64,000 nt of DNA from an uncultured Parabacteroides sp. (GCA_944325355.1 CALUZS010000006.1:62001-126000), one strand, 5' to 3'. Shown: positions 1-8,409, counted from the first letter of the stretch. A program made the numbers and translations. Notes: generated by a model from the letters alone, not told the origin.

Positions 1-1348
1 TATTTTGTGGGGACCGATTTAATATGAAATGGAACCTCCGCCACAGGAGGATACCTAAAGTCGTAAGGCTGACCGGATACCCACACCATATTCCTAACGC
101 TCCCCATTCTAACGTGAAACCACAGAAATAACCGATAGGCAAAGCCAGTCCGAAATGGCAGAAACAAGCTGCCCATGCCATATATTTGACATCCGACAAG
201 CCGCGTAGGGCATTTGCAAAAAGAATTTGAAGTCCGTCACCCAATTGGTAAAGCATAAGCGATATGCACAGCAGAGAGACGATAGAGATGACCTCCTCTT
301 CGGTTGTAAACAAGTATCCGATATAGTTGCGTGTGACGAATATAATGCAGATAACGAGGAGGGCGATTGCCGTGATGATGTGTAATCCTGCATAGCCGGC
401 TTTTCTGATTTCCGTCCAATTCCCGATTCCCCGGTAACGGCTGATACGAATCGCTACGGCAGCGGCGATACCATAATAAACCATGAATCCCAGTGTCGTG
501 ATGACGCATGCGATTTGGTGTCCAGCCAATGCTATGTATCCCAGCCATCCCATCATAACGACGCTCAGGCTAAAGGAAGCTGTCTCGACACCCATTTGTA
601 ATCCTACAGGCAATCCGAGATGTATCAGTTTGCGAATATTCAGTTTGTTGAAAATCTTTCCCTGTTTGAATCCGGTATAGTAATTTTTATATTTGTCTTT
701 TGAGACGAACAGATACCAGAAGACGAGGAGGGTGGCTATCCGGCTGAACAGTGTAGAGATGCCGGCTCCCATGAGTCCGAGTTCCGGGGCTCCGAAATTC
801 CCGTATATGAGGATGTAGTTCCCGATAATGTTGAGCACGTTTGCTCCAAGCATAATCCACATAGGGGTGATTGTATCTGTCGTTCCGTCGCTGAATTGCT
901 TGAACGCATTGAACAGCATGGTGAATATGATGGAAAATAGTTGGAGTATATAATAAGGGATGATGTAAGGCATCAGCTCTTCCGGTTGGTTTAGCAAGTC
1001 TATCCGTAGAAGGAGCAACAGCATCCCGAAGCTAAGTAATAAACCAAACAGGAAGTTGATAAATAAGCTGTTTTTAAGCATTTCCCCGGCATTGTTGTAT
1101 TGCTTGTTGGCAACTAACCCTCCGATAATAGGCGTGAGACCGTAAGAAAATCCCATTCCGCATATAAAAGCCAAGTTGAAAAAGTTATTTACGAATGAGG
1201 CGGCTGCCAGTTCCTGGGTGCTGTGGTGACCGACCATGATATTGTCGGCAAAGTTTACGATGATAATGCCCAATTGCCCCATCATGATGGGGATTCCTAA
1301 TTGTATGGTGTCCCGGTAATGTTCGCGATAATTAGAAAAGATACTCAT
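1..1348 (-). CDS. MATE family multidrug efflux transporter (partial, C-terminal end cut by window)
   Basis: The frame is open from an ATG at 1348-1346 down to base 2 with no stop, so about 448 residues are visible and only the last few are missing (the family is usually about 440-460). I read it directly from the sequence. The N-terminus runs MSIFSNYREHYRDTIQLGIP, followed by MMGQLGIIIVNFADNIMVG, the typical first-helix MATE motif, and then many hydrophobic segments in two similar halves. MATE proteins export cationic drugs or metabolites from the inner membrane using sodium or proton gradients; the substrate cannot be told. It lies 100 bp downstream of the second cyclophilin gene on the same strand, but a strong hairpin with a T-run ends only 15 bp before its start codon. 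Confidence 0.9.
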   Translation of the reverse strand, partial: MSIFSNYREHYRDTIQLGIPIMMGQLGIIIVNFADNIMVGHHSTQELAAASFVNNFFNLAFICGMGFSYGLTPIIGGLVANKQYNNAGEMLKNSLFINFLFGLLLSFGMLLLLLRIDLLNQPEELMPYIIPYYILQLFSIIFTMLFNAFKQFSDGTTDTITPMWIMLGANVLNIIGNYILIYGNFGAPELGLMGAGISTLFSRIATLLVFWYLFVSKDKYKNYYTGFKQGKIFNKLNIRKLIHLGLPVGLQMGVETASFSLSVVMMGWLGYIALAGHQIACVITTLGFMVYYGIAAAVAIRISRYRGIGNWTEIRKAGYAGLHIITAIALLVICIIFVTRNYIGYLFTTEEEVISIVSLLCISLMLYQLGDGLQILFANALRGLSDVKYMAWAACFCHFGLALPIGYFCGFTLEWGALGIWCGYPVSLTTLGILLWRRFHFILNRSPQN

Positions 1349-1363
1349 ATTTATTGTCAAAAA

Positions 1364-1409
1364 TCCTTTATAAAACCGGCAGGTTTATAGCCACCGGTTT
1401 TATAAAGGA
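1364..1409 (-). terminator. Strong hairpin with T-run, between cyclophilin and MATE genes
   Basis: A perfect 16-bp inverted repeat (TCCTTTATAAAACCGG at 1364-1379, its complement at 1394-1409) with a 14-base loop. On the minus strand it is followed directly by TTTTT, so it reads as an intrinsic terminator for the cyclophilin pair. It ends 15 bp before the MATE start codon, leaving no room for a promoter in between. Confidence 0.75.
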
Positions 1410-1448
1410 ATCTATGTCTGATGGTTTTTATTATGAACGAAACAACTT

Positions 1449-2213
1449 TTACAGAATCTCAACGGAAGTAATTGCAATGTTTTCGGTGGGACGGTCTTGT
1501 TTGTTCGTCTTTGCATTTTGTATTGCATCAACGGTTTCCAAGCCTTCAATCACCTCTCCGTAGACTGTGTATTGGTTGTCCAAGAAAGGAACTCCCCCAA
1601 TTGTCGTATAGGTTTTCTTTTGTTCTTCCGTCAGTTTGGTCTCATCTTTACGTCTTTCTGCTTCCAATTCCGTTTTCCCAATCAAAGTATCTCTCAGTAT
1701 GGCCAGTTCTTCTTTGTTGCCGCTACGGTACAGTTCCATGATTTTTGGACGGTATTCCGCTTGCAACCGCGCAAAGATGCTCTGTTTTAACGCATTTTCC
1801 AATTGCTTTTCTATCTGCTTCAAGTCACTTTCTCTGTAAACTTTTCCTGTGACGATGTAGAACTGCGATGCAGAAGATGCTTTTTCCGGATTGACTTCAT
1901 CCCCGGTGCGGGCAGCACATAATGCGCCTTTCTTGTGGAAATATTTCGGATAAACAAACTCGGCAGGAATAGTATATCCTAAATCTCCTGTGCCCAATGA
2001 TTTGTTCATCGGTGCATTTTTCGAGGTGACATCTCCTCCTTGAATCATGAAATCCTTAATGACCCTATGGAATAACAGACCTTCATACTGTCCGTCTTTT
2101 ACCAGTTGAATGAAATTATCCCGATGGCGGGGTGTTTCGTTGTACAATTTTAATTTGATGTCGCCTTTTGTCGTGTGCATCAAAACGATTGTTTCCGGAG
2201 CTTTCTCTGCCAT
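1449..2213 (-). CDS. Cyclophilin-type peptidylprolyl isomerase (no signal peptide)
   Basis: 254 residues. The cyclophilin core is recognisable: FHRVIKDFMIQGGD near residue 50 holds the catalytic Arg and the Phe/Gln of the active site, and SQFYIVTGK corresponds to the family's SQFFI strand. About 60 charged, probably helical residues (LKQIEKQLENALKQ onward) are inserted before the final strand (YTVYGEVIEG). It catalyses cis-trans isomerisation of prolyl bonds. There is no signal peptide (MAEKAPETIVLMHTTKG), so it is probably cytoplasmic, unlike its upstream paralogue, from which it is separated by 15 bp. The two almost certainly share a transcript and arose by tandem duplication. Confidence 0.9.
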   Translation of the reverse strand: MAEKAPETIVLMHTTKGDIKLKLYNETPRHRDNFIQLVKDGQYEGLLFHRVIKDFMIQGGDVTSKNAPMNKSLGTGDLGYTIPAEFVYPKYFHKKGALCAARTGDEVNPEKASSASQFYIVTGKVYRESDLKQIEKQLENALKQSIFARLQAEYRPKIMELYRSGNKEELAILRDTLIGKTELEAERRKDETKLTEEQKKTYTTIGGVPFLDNQYTVYGEVIEGLETVDAIQNAKTNKQDRPTENIAITSVEIL

Positions 2214-2228
2214 TTCTGTCCTGTTTAT

Positions 2229-2900
2229 TTATTTTTTTACGATTTTCATTGATTTGATGCGGATGTCTTCGATGGGACGGTCGTTTTCGTCGGTTTCAAC
2301 CATTTGGATTTTGTTGACAACTTTCATTCCGCTGATTACCTCTCCGAATACGGTATATTCCTGATCCAGTTGAGGGTATCCGCCTTGCATCATATAGGCT
2401 TCCCGTTGTTCTGGCGTAAACTTTATGTTGTCTTTCTTTTCCATTTTGTCGAGTTCCATCGATGTGAAATATTTTCCTGTAACAATGTAGAACTGTGTTG
2501 CCGACGACTCTTTTTGTGGATTTACGTCATTGCCGGTACGCGCCGCACATAATGCTCCTGCTTTGTGGAAATATTTGGGATATACAATCTCCGCCGGTAT
2601 TGTATAACCGAGGTCTCCGCTACCGAGCAGCTCTTTCGCCGGAGCATCTTTTGAATTAATATCCCCGCCTTGTATCATGAACTGCCGGATGACCCGGTGG
2701 AATAATAATCCGTCGTAAATTTTGTTCTCTACGTTCTTGATAAAGTTATCCCGGTGTTTGGGCGTGTCGTTATAGAGTTTTACTTTGATTTTGCCCTTGT
2801 TTGTATCAATTAATACGATTGTCTCTTTATCTTGTGCTTTTATAAATAACGAACAAGCAAATAAAGTCGTTATAATCATCCAAAAAAATCTGTGTTTCAT
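2229..2900 (-). CDS. Cyclophilin-type peptidylprolyl isomerase, exported
   Basis: About 223 residues. I place the start at the ATG 2900-2898 (MKHRFFWMIITTLFACSLF), because the longer frame begins with TTG and this ATG gives a clean signal peptide ending near FIKAQ. The catalytic motif FHRVIRQFMIQGGD and the strand SATQFYIVTGKYF mark it as a cyclophilin. The insert before the last strand (KMEKKDNIKFTPEQREAYM) is shorter than in the downstream paralogue. It probably assists folding of exported proteins in the periplasm. It is first gene of a two-gene unit; a TATTTTTG -7 box lies at 2933-2926. Confidence 0.9.
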   Translation of the reverse strand: MKHRFFWMIITTLFACSLFIKAQDKETIVLIDTNKGKIKVKLYNDTPKHRDNFIKNVENKIYDGLLFHRVIRQFMIQGGDINSKDAPAKELLGSGDLGYTIPAEIVYPKYFHKAGALCAARTGNDVNPQKESSATQFYIVTGKYFTSMELDKMEKKDNIKFTPEQREAYMMQGGYPQLDQEYTVFGEVISGMKVVNKIQMVETDENDRPIEDIRIKSMKIVKK

Positions 2901-2925
2901 ATCATCCAAATTAAAAAATATGGAA

Positions 2926-2933
2926 CAAAAATA
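2926..2933 (-). promoter_or_regulatory. Bacteroidetes -7 box (TATTTTTG) for the cyclophilin pair
   Basis: An exact TAnnTTTG match 25 bp upstream of the ATG at 2900. A weak TTGG lies 18 bp further upstream as a possible -33 element. Confidence 0.45.
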
Positions 2934-3041
2934 CGAAGAACCAGTGAAAGTCCAATAAAAATAGGCGGAAATATGGTTAAGATTCTTTGTCAGGATTCCT
3001 TTTTTATAGCGTATTGTCTTTTAGAATGTGTCACGGGATAG

Positions 3042-3078
3042 AAAAAGCGCTGCCTTGCATTTGCATGGCAGCGCTTTT
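3042..3078 (-). terminator. Rho-independent terminator of the nucleotidyltransferase gene
   Basis: A 12-bp stem (AAAAGCGCTGCC at 3043-3054, complement at 3067-3078) with a 12-base loop. On the minus strand it ends in TTTTT, just downstream of the stop codon at 3095. Confidence 0.8.
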
Positions 3079-3094
3079 CGTTGAATGTATTTAT

Positions 3095-3994
3095 TTAGAA
3101 TAATTTGTTCGGGTATTCTCCGGCATCCACCAATGCTTTGATTTTGTCTACAACGCCTTGGCGGTCGGCAGCGTAAGTTACGCCGAACCATTTGGAGGTC
3201 GTATCCAGCACCTTGACAGTTGCTGTACCTTCTTTGATGAGTTTGTTTACCATCAACGGAATGTAATACTCGCTTTTCAGGTTGCCGATGTTTGCTGTCA
3301 GGAATTCTTTGAAATATTCTTCCGAGTAGCTGAAATAATCGGGTGTGAATCCCCACATATTCATAGATACAGGAGTGTTTTCTTCCAGAATGACCTGTTT
3401 GCCGTTTTCGTCAATAAATTGGATATCGCCGTTGATACGCTCAATGGCTGTCCGTTCTACGACACCTGTCAAGTAGCCGGCTTCATTTGTTTCGCAGACG
3501 CCGCGTGCCACCGAACCACTTTCGCTCAATGTGTTGCCAACGCGGTAGCCTACCATGCAATATTTATTTGCACCGTCTACTTCTGAAAGCCATTTCCCTA
3601 AGACAGCGAAACTGTCACGTCCATAAAAATCATCGGCATTGATAACGGCAAAAGGTTCTTTGATTACATCTTTTCCCATCAGAACCGCATGATTAGTTCC
3701 CCACGGCTTTTCCCTACCTTCCGGGCATGTGAATCCCTCTGGTAAGTTGTTTAAATCCTGAAAAACTACTTCTACGGGAATATGGTTTTCATATTTTGAA
3801 ATAATTTTCTCGCGGAAATCTTTTTCAAAGGATTTCCGGATAACAAACACAAGTTTTCCAAATCCGCCGCGAATCGCGTCGAAAATGGAATAATCCATAA
3901 TGGTTTCGCCATTAGGTCCAAGCCCGTCTAATTGCTTAAGTCCACCATAGCGGCTTCCCATCCCGGCAGCAAGAACAAATAATGTAGGTTTCAT
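3095..3994 (-). CDS. Sugar nucleotidyltransferase-like protein
   Basis: 299 residues beginning MKPTLFVLAAGMGSRYGGLK. LAAGxGSRxG is the nucleotide-binding loop of the NTP_transferase family (RmlA/GalU-like), and VINADDFYG supplies the metal-binding acidic pair. Such enzymes join a sugar 1-phosphate to an NTP to make NDP-sugars for envelope glycans. The sequence does not decide which sugar. The ATG at 3994 is supported by a TACTTTTG -7 box at 4034-4027. It is a single-gene unit with its own terminator at 3042-3078, divergent from the M13 peptidase. Confidence 0.75.
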   Translation of the reverse strand: MKPTLFVLAAGMGSRYGGLKQLDGLGPNGETIMDYSIFDAIRGGFGKLVFVIRKSFEKDFREKIISKYENHIPVEVVFQDLNNLPEGFTCPEGREKPWGTNHAVLMGKDVIKEPFAVINADDFYGRDSFAVLGKWLSEVDGANKYCMVGYRVGNTLSESGSVARGVCETNEAGYLTGVVERTAIERINGDIQFIDENGKQVILEENTPVSMNMWGFTPDYFSYSEEYFKEFLTANIGNLKSEYYIPLMVNKLIKEGTATVKVLDTTSKWFGVTYAADRQGVVDKIKALVDAGEYPNKLF

Positions 3995-4026
3995 AATATC
4001 GTATTTTTTGAAAATTTTTAATAGCG

Positions 4027-4034
4027 CAAAAGTA
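4027..4034 (-). promoter_or_regulatory. -7 box (TACTTTTG) for the nucleotidyltransferase gene
   Basis: An exact TAnnTTTG match on the minus strand, 33 bp upstream of the ATG at 3994. No convincing -33 TTTG is seen. Confidence 0.5.
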
Positions 4035-4154
4035 ATAAATAGTTTAATGCTGTGTAATTTTGCCGCGATTTTTTAGTTGATAACATGCCTTTGGTATAAG
4101 TTTTGCATATAGGCAGGAAGAAATATATAATTGACATAAGAAAAAGTAAGTGAA

Positions 4155-6212
4155 ATGAAAAAAGTGCAGTTATTGTCTTTATTGACAGCAAGTGCAACGG
4201 CTTGTATGGTAACATTGGAGAGTTGCGGAGGTAAGCAGCAGACGCAGGATTCGACGGTCGCTAAAGCTTTGGATATTGCTTATATGGATACGACCGTAGC
4301 CCCCGGAACAGATTTTTACCAATATGCCTGTGGCGGTTGGATAAAGAATAATCCTTTGAAACCGGAATATTCAAGATATGGAGTATTTAACAGGTTGCGG
4401 GAGACAAATCAGGAACAGTTACGCTCATTAATCGAAGGGTTACAGAGCCAGCCGCAAGGTGAAGGTTCGGTCGCTCAAAAGATTTCAACTCTTTATACGA
4501 TGGGTTTGGATAGCGCCAAGCTGAATGCTGACGGATTCAGTCCGATTAAGGAGCAGTTGTCGGCAATCCAGAACATAGCGACGCGCAACGACCTTTCCCA
4601 GATGATCGCTGCATTGCAGAAGAATGCGATGGATCCGTTCTTTACACTGTATGTTGCCGGAGACGAAACAAATAGTTCCATGAATATCGTTCATTTTTAC
4701 CAAGCCGGTTTGGGAATGAATGTTCGTGATTATTATTTGCAGGACTCAGAAGTCAACCGGAAAGTCCATGATGCGTACATTGAATTTATCAACAGGCTCT
4801 TTACTTTAATTGGAGCAACTCCGGAACAGGCAAAAGCGGCTGCCGATGCTGTGATGAAAATTGAGAACGGAATCGCAGAAATATCTTATAGTTCGGTGGT
4901 TTTGCGGGATTCACACAAAAATTACAACAAGCTTTCGGTGGCGGAACTGAAGAAAACCGCTAATCCGCTGGCTTGGGATGTCTATTTTGAAGCATTGGGG
5001 CTGAAAGATATCCAAGAAGTAGACGTAAAACAGCTTGAGTTTTTTAAAGGGCTGGAAGATTTGTTGGATAAGACTACAATTGACGAACAAAAGAATTATT
5101 TGGCATTTACGTTGTTGCGTTCGGCTGCTCCTTACCTTAGCGATGATTTTGCTACGGCTTCGTTTGATTTTTATGGGAAAGTCATGTCGGGCGCACAAGA
5201 ACAGCAGCCCCGTTGGAAACGTTCCGTAAATACGGTGAACGCGGCTTTGGGTGAAGCTGTGGGGCAGATGTATGTGGCAAAATATTTTCCGGAGTCGTCG
5301 AAAATAAAGATGAAGGAGTTGGTTGCCAACTTGCAACAGGCATTGGGCGAGCGTATACAGAATCTTACTTGGATGGGTGATTCCACGAAAGCAAAGGCGA
5401 TAGAAAAACTATCTTCTTTCATTGTAAAAATAGGATATCCGGACAAATGGCGCGATTATTCCGGTTTGGAGCTGGAAAATGACTCATATTGGGCAAATGT
5501 ATGCCGCGCCAGCCAGTTCGAAACGGCATATCAACTCTCTTTTGCTGGGAAACCGGTCGATAAATCCATTTGGTTGATGACGCCACAGACGGTTAATGCT
5601 TATTATAATCCGTCGACGAACGAAATCTGTTTCCCTGCTGCCATACTTCAGCCGCCATTCTTTAATCCGGATGCCGATGATGCAGTGAATTATGGAGCGA
5701 TTGGTGTAGTTATCGGTCATGAGATGACGCACGGATTTGACGACCAGGGGAGAAATTACGACAAAGACGGTAATCTGGTGAACTGGTGGACGGAAAAAGA
5801 TGCAGCTTTGTTTTCGGAAAAAGCCAATAAACTGGTGAAACAGTATAGTGCCATCGAGGTGCAAGATTCGGTTTTTGCCAACGGAGAGCTGACTTTAGGA
5901 GAAAATATCGCGGACCAAGGCGGTTTGTTGGTAGCTCACCAGGCATATCTGAATTCGTTGAAAGGGGAGACTCCGGCGATGATAGACGGCTTCACCAACG
6001 AACAGCGTTTCTATTTGGGTTATGCTACGCTTTGGGCTGAGAATATACGCCCGGAAGAGATTCTGCGGATGACAAGAATCGACCCGCATTCATTGGGCAA
6101 GTGGCGTGTTAATGCGGCTCTTCGCAATATCGACACGTTTTATGAAGCATTTGATATAAAGGAAGGGGATGCGATGTACATGAGCCCGGAAGAACGCGTA
6201 AATATCTGGTAA
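4155..6212 (+). CDS. M13 family zinc metallopeptidase (neprilysin/PepO-like), lipoprotein
   Basis: 685 residues. A signal peptide with a lipobox-like TLESC near residue 24 suggests a lipid-anchored periplasmic or surface enzyme. The M13 N-terminal helical domain follows (TDFYQYACGGWIKNNPL is characteristic), then the catalytic domain with zinc motif HEMTH (H522, E523, H526) and the third ligand in ENIADQGG (E583). The length is normal for PepO-type oligopeptidases, which cut peptides of up to about 40 residues. The family includes Porphyromonas PgPepO. It is monocistronic and followed by a strong terminator at 6231-6272. Confidence 0.93.
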   Translation: MKKVQLLSLLTASATACMVTLESCGGKQQTQDSTVAKALDIAYMDTTVAPGTDFYQYACGGWIKNNPLKPEYSRYGVFNRLRETNQEQLRSLIEGLQSQPQGEGSVAQKISTLYTMGLDSAKLNADGFSPIKEQLSAIQNIATRNDLSQMIAALQKNAMDPFFTLYVAGDETNSSMNIVHFYQAGLGMNVRDYYLQDSEVNRKVHDAYIEFINRLFTLIGATPEQAKAAADAVMKIENGIAEISYSSVVLRDSHKNYNKLSVAELKKTANPLAWDVYFEALGLKDIQEVDVKQLEFFKGLEDLLDKTTIDEQKNYLAFTLLRSAAPYLSDDFATASFDFYGKVMSGAQEQQPRWKRSVNTVNAALGEAVGQMYVAKYFPESSKIKMKELVANLQQALGERIQNLTWMGDSTKAKAIEKLSSFIVKIGYPDKWRDYSGLELENDSYWANVCRASQFETAYQLSFAGKPVDKSIWLMTPQTVNAYYNPSTNEICFPAAILQPPFFNPDADDAVNYGAIGVVIGHEMTHGFDDQGRNYDKDGNLVNWWTEKDAALFSEKANKLVKQYSAIEVQDSVFANGELTLGENIADQGGLLVAHQAYLNSLKGETPAMIDGFTNEQRFYLGYATLWAENIRPEEILRMTRIDPHSLGKWRVNAALRNIDTFYEAFDIKEGDAMYMSPEERVNIW

Positions 6213-6230
6213 CAGGTACCAGGGGATAGA

Positions 6231-6272
6231 AATAAAGCAGTGTTGCCGTCCGGCAGCGCTGCTTTATTTTTT
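6231..6272 (+). terminator. Rho-independent terminator after the M13 peptidase gene
   Basis: AATAAAGCAG (6231-6240) pairs with CTGCTTTATT (6259-6268), enclosing an inner TGCCG/CGGCA stem, and is followed by a T-run. It starts 18 bp after the stop codon. Confidence 0.85.
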
Positions 6273-6369
6273 CGGCAGCGCCGTTAGATTTTTCCGGCAA
6301 CGTTTTTTTACTCTTTCAGCAGTGATTCCCCGGTTTTGTTGTGTGGAGTGTGGATAAATTCTACATCTG

Positions 6370-6460
6370 TCCTCTTTACGCATCAGGGAGTTCTCAGGCT
6401 GAAGAGTGGTGGAACGTTTCCCTTTGAGGGGAATCGGACAGCATCCAAGGTTGGTGAGAT
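6370..6460. other. Structured non-coding stretch of unknown identity
   Basis: The 289-bp gap between the M13 and DUF5020 stop codons holds a terminator (6231-6272) and then this stretch, rich in short inverted repeats: TTCCC/GGGAA at 6418-6433 with a TTTGAG loop, GGA-TGCTG-TCC on the minus strand, and an imperfect pairing around TTCTCAGGCTGAAGA. An open frame crosses it but has no credible start. It could be an RNA element or a degraded repeat; I cannot assign it. Confidence 0.25.
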
Positions 6461-6501
6461 TATTTATAAGTTCATTCCGTTATCCGATAGAATGCGGAGA
6501 C

Positions 6502-7203
6502 TTAGTCGAATGACCATTTGATGGCAAGCGTAGGAACCACGTAGAAACCGTCGCGCCCGCTGAAATTGTGGCTTAGCTCTACTTCGCTGCCGACACTTAA
6601 TTTGAATTTGTCGTCGATTTTCTCGAACCTGTTCAAGTTCAGCCAAATTTGCGGTTCGGAAAGGAAAATGAAGTTCCCGTACAGGTTCTTTTCCCTCCAC
6701 CAATCGGCGAATCCGCTAAAAGTGGCTATTCCGTTCTTTCCGAAATGGATGTACCATGTTCCTGTCAACTGGAAGTTATTCGGTGTGGAATGTTTCTGAA
6801 TGTATTTGTACATGGTTGAGAAAGTGAAACCTTTTGAGAAATCCTTATTATTGTAAGTGTAGGTCAGACCTCCCAAATAGGCGTTATTGAAAGATGCGCC
6901 TGTAACAAGCCCGCCGTTGTATTCTGCATGAACGGAAAAAGGAGAGTCCCAGAATTTCAATTCCCTTGAAATTTCCCAATAGGCAGATGCAACGCCCTTG
7001 TTCGCGTAGTCCATATCGATGAAGAAATAAGTGCTTCCCCATTTGTCGGCTTTGAACATTTCCACCGTAGTGGTCAAGTGAGGTCTGGCGTCCAAGTCTT
7101 TATCGTATATCGTACTTCCGAAGTCGTAATGTAGTTGTACGTTCTGGCTGTAACCGGTGAATGCTGATAAAGCAAAGAACATTAGGAATAAAAGTTTTTT
7201 CAT
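6502..7203 (-). CDS. DUF5020 family outer-membrane protein
   Basis: 233 residues with a clear signal peptide (MKKLLFLMFFALSAFTGYSQ). The mature part begins NVQLHYDFGSTIYDKDL and contains LTTTVEMFKADKWGSTYFF and FIDMDYANKG, which I recognise as DUF5020, a Bacteroidetes family resembling nucleoside-channel (Tsx-like) beta-barrels. Alternating hydrophobic strands continue to the end (WSFD, a terminal aromatic as in outer-membrane barrels). Its transport role is inferred from fold resemblance only. It is monocistronic, with a TACCTTTG -7 box at 7260-7253. Confidence 0.75.
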   Translation of the reverse strand: MKKLLFLMFFALSAFTGYSQNVQLHYDFGSTIYDKDLDARPHLTTTVEMFKADKWGSTYFFIDMDYANKGVASAYWEISRELKFWDSPFSVHAEYNGGLVTGASFNNAYLGGLTYTYNNKDFSKGFTFSTMYKYIQKHSTPNNFQLTGTWYIHFGKNGIATFSGFADWWREKNLYGNFIFLSEPQIWLNLNRFEKIDDKFKLSVGSEVELSHNFSGRDGFYVVPTLAIKWSFD

Positions 7204-7252
7204 ACGTGATTGTGTTTGTAATGTTTTTTATTGTTTTGTTTGAAATTCGGCG

Positions 7253-7260
7253 CAAAGGTA
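7253..7260 (-). promoter_or_regulatory. -7 box (TACCTTTG) for the DUF5020 gene
   Basis: An exact TAnnTTTG match on the minus strand 49 bp upstream of the ATG. A TTTTG about 22 bp further upstream (near 7283-7287) is a possible -33 element. Confidence 0.55.
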
Positions 7261-7312
7261 TATTATTCTTGTTGAATAAATGCAAAACAAGAAAGGCATA
7301 TAAAGAAAGCAA

Positions 7313-7352
7313 CCGGAAACAGATTGCCGTTTTTAGCGGAACCCGTTTCCGG
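7313..7352 (-). terminator. Putative terminator of the small membrane-protein cluster
   Basis: CCGGAAAC (7313-7320) pairs with GTTTCCGG (7345-7352) around an AT-rich loop. On the minus strand it is followed by TTGCTTTCTTTA. It sits 43 bp beyond the stop codon at 7396. Confidence 0.5.
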
Positions 7353-7395
7353 TGTGTTAAAAGAGAAGTGTGAAATTATTTGATGCTCGTAAGAC

Positions 7396-7584
7396 TTATT
7401 TAGGTTCTGTCTTTTGAGTAGAAGCCAAGAACCGTAATACACCTGCTGAGATTAGGATGAAAGATAAAATTCCCATAATGATGTATTTCAGACTCTCGTT
7501 TTCGAATTCAGACGTTCCTACGAGCACATCGCTGATGAAAGTTAACATCATGGTAGCATCAGCTAGATCTTTGTTGATTTTCAT
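7396..7584 (-). CDS. Small hypothetical membrane protein (62 aa)
   Basis: MKINKDLADATMMLTFISDV, then one strongly hydrophobic segment (YIIMGILSFILISAGVLRFL, about residues 34-53), then a short polar tail ending KTEPK. I do not recognise a family. Composition, an ATG start and the neighbouring small membrane gene 45 bp upstream on the same strand support a real gene. The single-span topology with a charged C-terminus would suit a small regulatory subunit, but that is a guess. Confidence 0.5.
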   Translation of the reverse strand: MKINKDLADATMMLTFISDVLVGTSEFENESLKYIIMGILSFILISAGVLRFLASTQKTEPK

Positions 7585-7629
7585 AATGATATTATTATAA
7601 AAGGATGTTTGACAAATTGTAGTTTTCTA

Positions 7630-7815
7630 TTATTCCTCTGTAGCTTGTGAGCTGAGTCCTTTCATGATTCCGTATATGCCTACGCATAAAGATGCCATGA
7701 CAAGAAACAGTTTTAAATAATTGTTCGAGATGAGAGAACTGCAAGCCAGAACGCATCCGATTATAATAAGGGCGATATATAATGAAAAATAGAGTTTTGA
7801 ATTTTTAGTAGCCAT
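7630..7815 (-). CDS. Small hypothetical membrane protein (61 aa, two spans)
   Basis: MATKNSKLYFSLYIALIIIG begins the first hydrophobic span (through about residue 28), followed by a short polar turn SNNYLK and a second span (LFLVMASLCVGIYGIMKGL). The end is SSQATEE. No family is recognised. It has an ATG start and is followed 45 bp later by another small membrane gene, with the secreted unknown upstream. The three genes may form one transcript ending at the hairpin 7313-7352. Confidence 0.5.
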   Translation of the reverse strand: MATKNSKLYFSLYIALIIIGCVLACSSLISNNYLKLFLVMASLCVGIYGIMKGLSSQATEE

Positions 7816-7949
7816 ATTGTTTTAATTAGAATATTTGATAAATAAATGCACATATTAATTATATACTTGTCAACATTAGAAAGCATATACACAATTATCC
7901 CTCTTTTGTAGCAAGGAAAGGGATATTCATTTTAATATGACAATATGGG

Positions 7950-8354
7950 CTAAATGATAAGTTTCCGGAATGCATAGACCGAATAGCCTTTTCCGGAAAA
8001 AAGAGACATCAAATGGTTATTGATAATTGAAGATACTGTTTCAGATACTTTGATTTCTATATTTTTAGATTTCACCCGCAGGATCTGGAGCAGGCGCACG
8101 GTATGCTTGAAATTGTTCGTTTCTACGTTGAACTGCACAGTCGGGGCGGTACGTCCGGTAATGATACCCTGGCTTCCTTTTAAGTTATAGGAGAGAACCT
8201 CGATGCAATGTTGAATATCGTGTGCGGAATTTTCCACTACGGATGTTTTCCCTTCCATCGGAGACGGATTATTTCCAATGCCCTCTGAATCCTTTCCCGT
8301 AGAGAAATAGATTGCACTCGACAAACATACCAATATGTAAAATAAATATTTCAC
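7950..8354 (-). CDS. Hypothetical exported protein (134 aa, GTG start)
   Basis: The protein begins with a GTG at 8354-8352 (MKYLFYILVCLSSAIYFSTG), a likely signal peptide or N-terminal anchor. It continues with a polar linker and a compact C-terminal half (FNVETNNFKHTVRLLQILRV; IIKVSETVSSIINN-like helix; YSVYAFRKLII). No family is recognised. The gap of 134 bp to the next small gene holds nothing obvious. It is divergent from menA and could have its own promoter in the 103-bp spacer. Confidence 0.6.
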   Translation of the reverse strand: MKYLFYILVCLSSAIYFSTGKDSEGIGNNPSPMEGKTSVVENSAHDIQHCIEVLSYNLKGSQGIITGRTAPTVQFNVETNNFKHTVRLLQILRVKSKNIEIKVSETVSSIINNHLMSLFSGKGYSVYAFRKLII

Positions 8355-8409
8355 GTTGCAAATAAATAGATTTCTTTGGATATAAGCAAGCGGAAATCGT
8401 ATTTGTTAT

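Noticed and set aside
6370..6460. TPP or cobalamin riboswitch
   Set aside because: A CTGAGA-like string and GGTGG occur, but the remaining conserved boxes are missing and neither neighbouring gene is a vitamin gene.
6336..6521. Open frame of 61 codons overlapping the DUF5020 stop
   Set aside because: No ribosome site, no family, and it runs into the 3' end of a real gene on the other strand.
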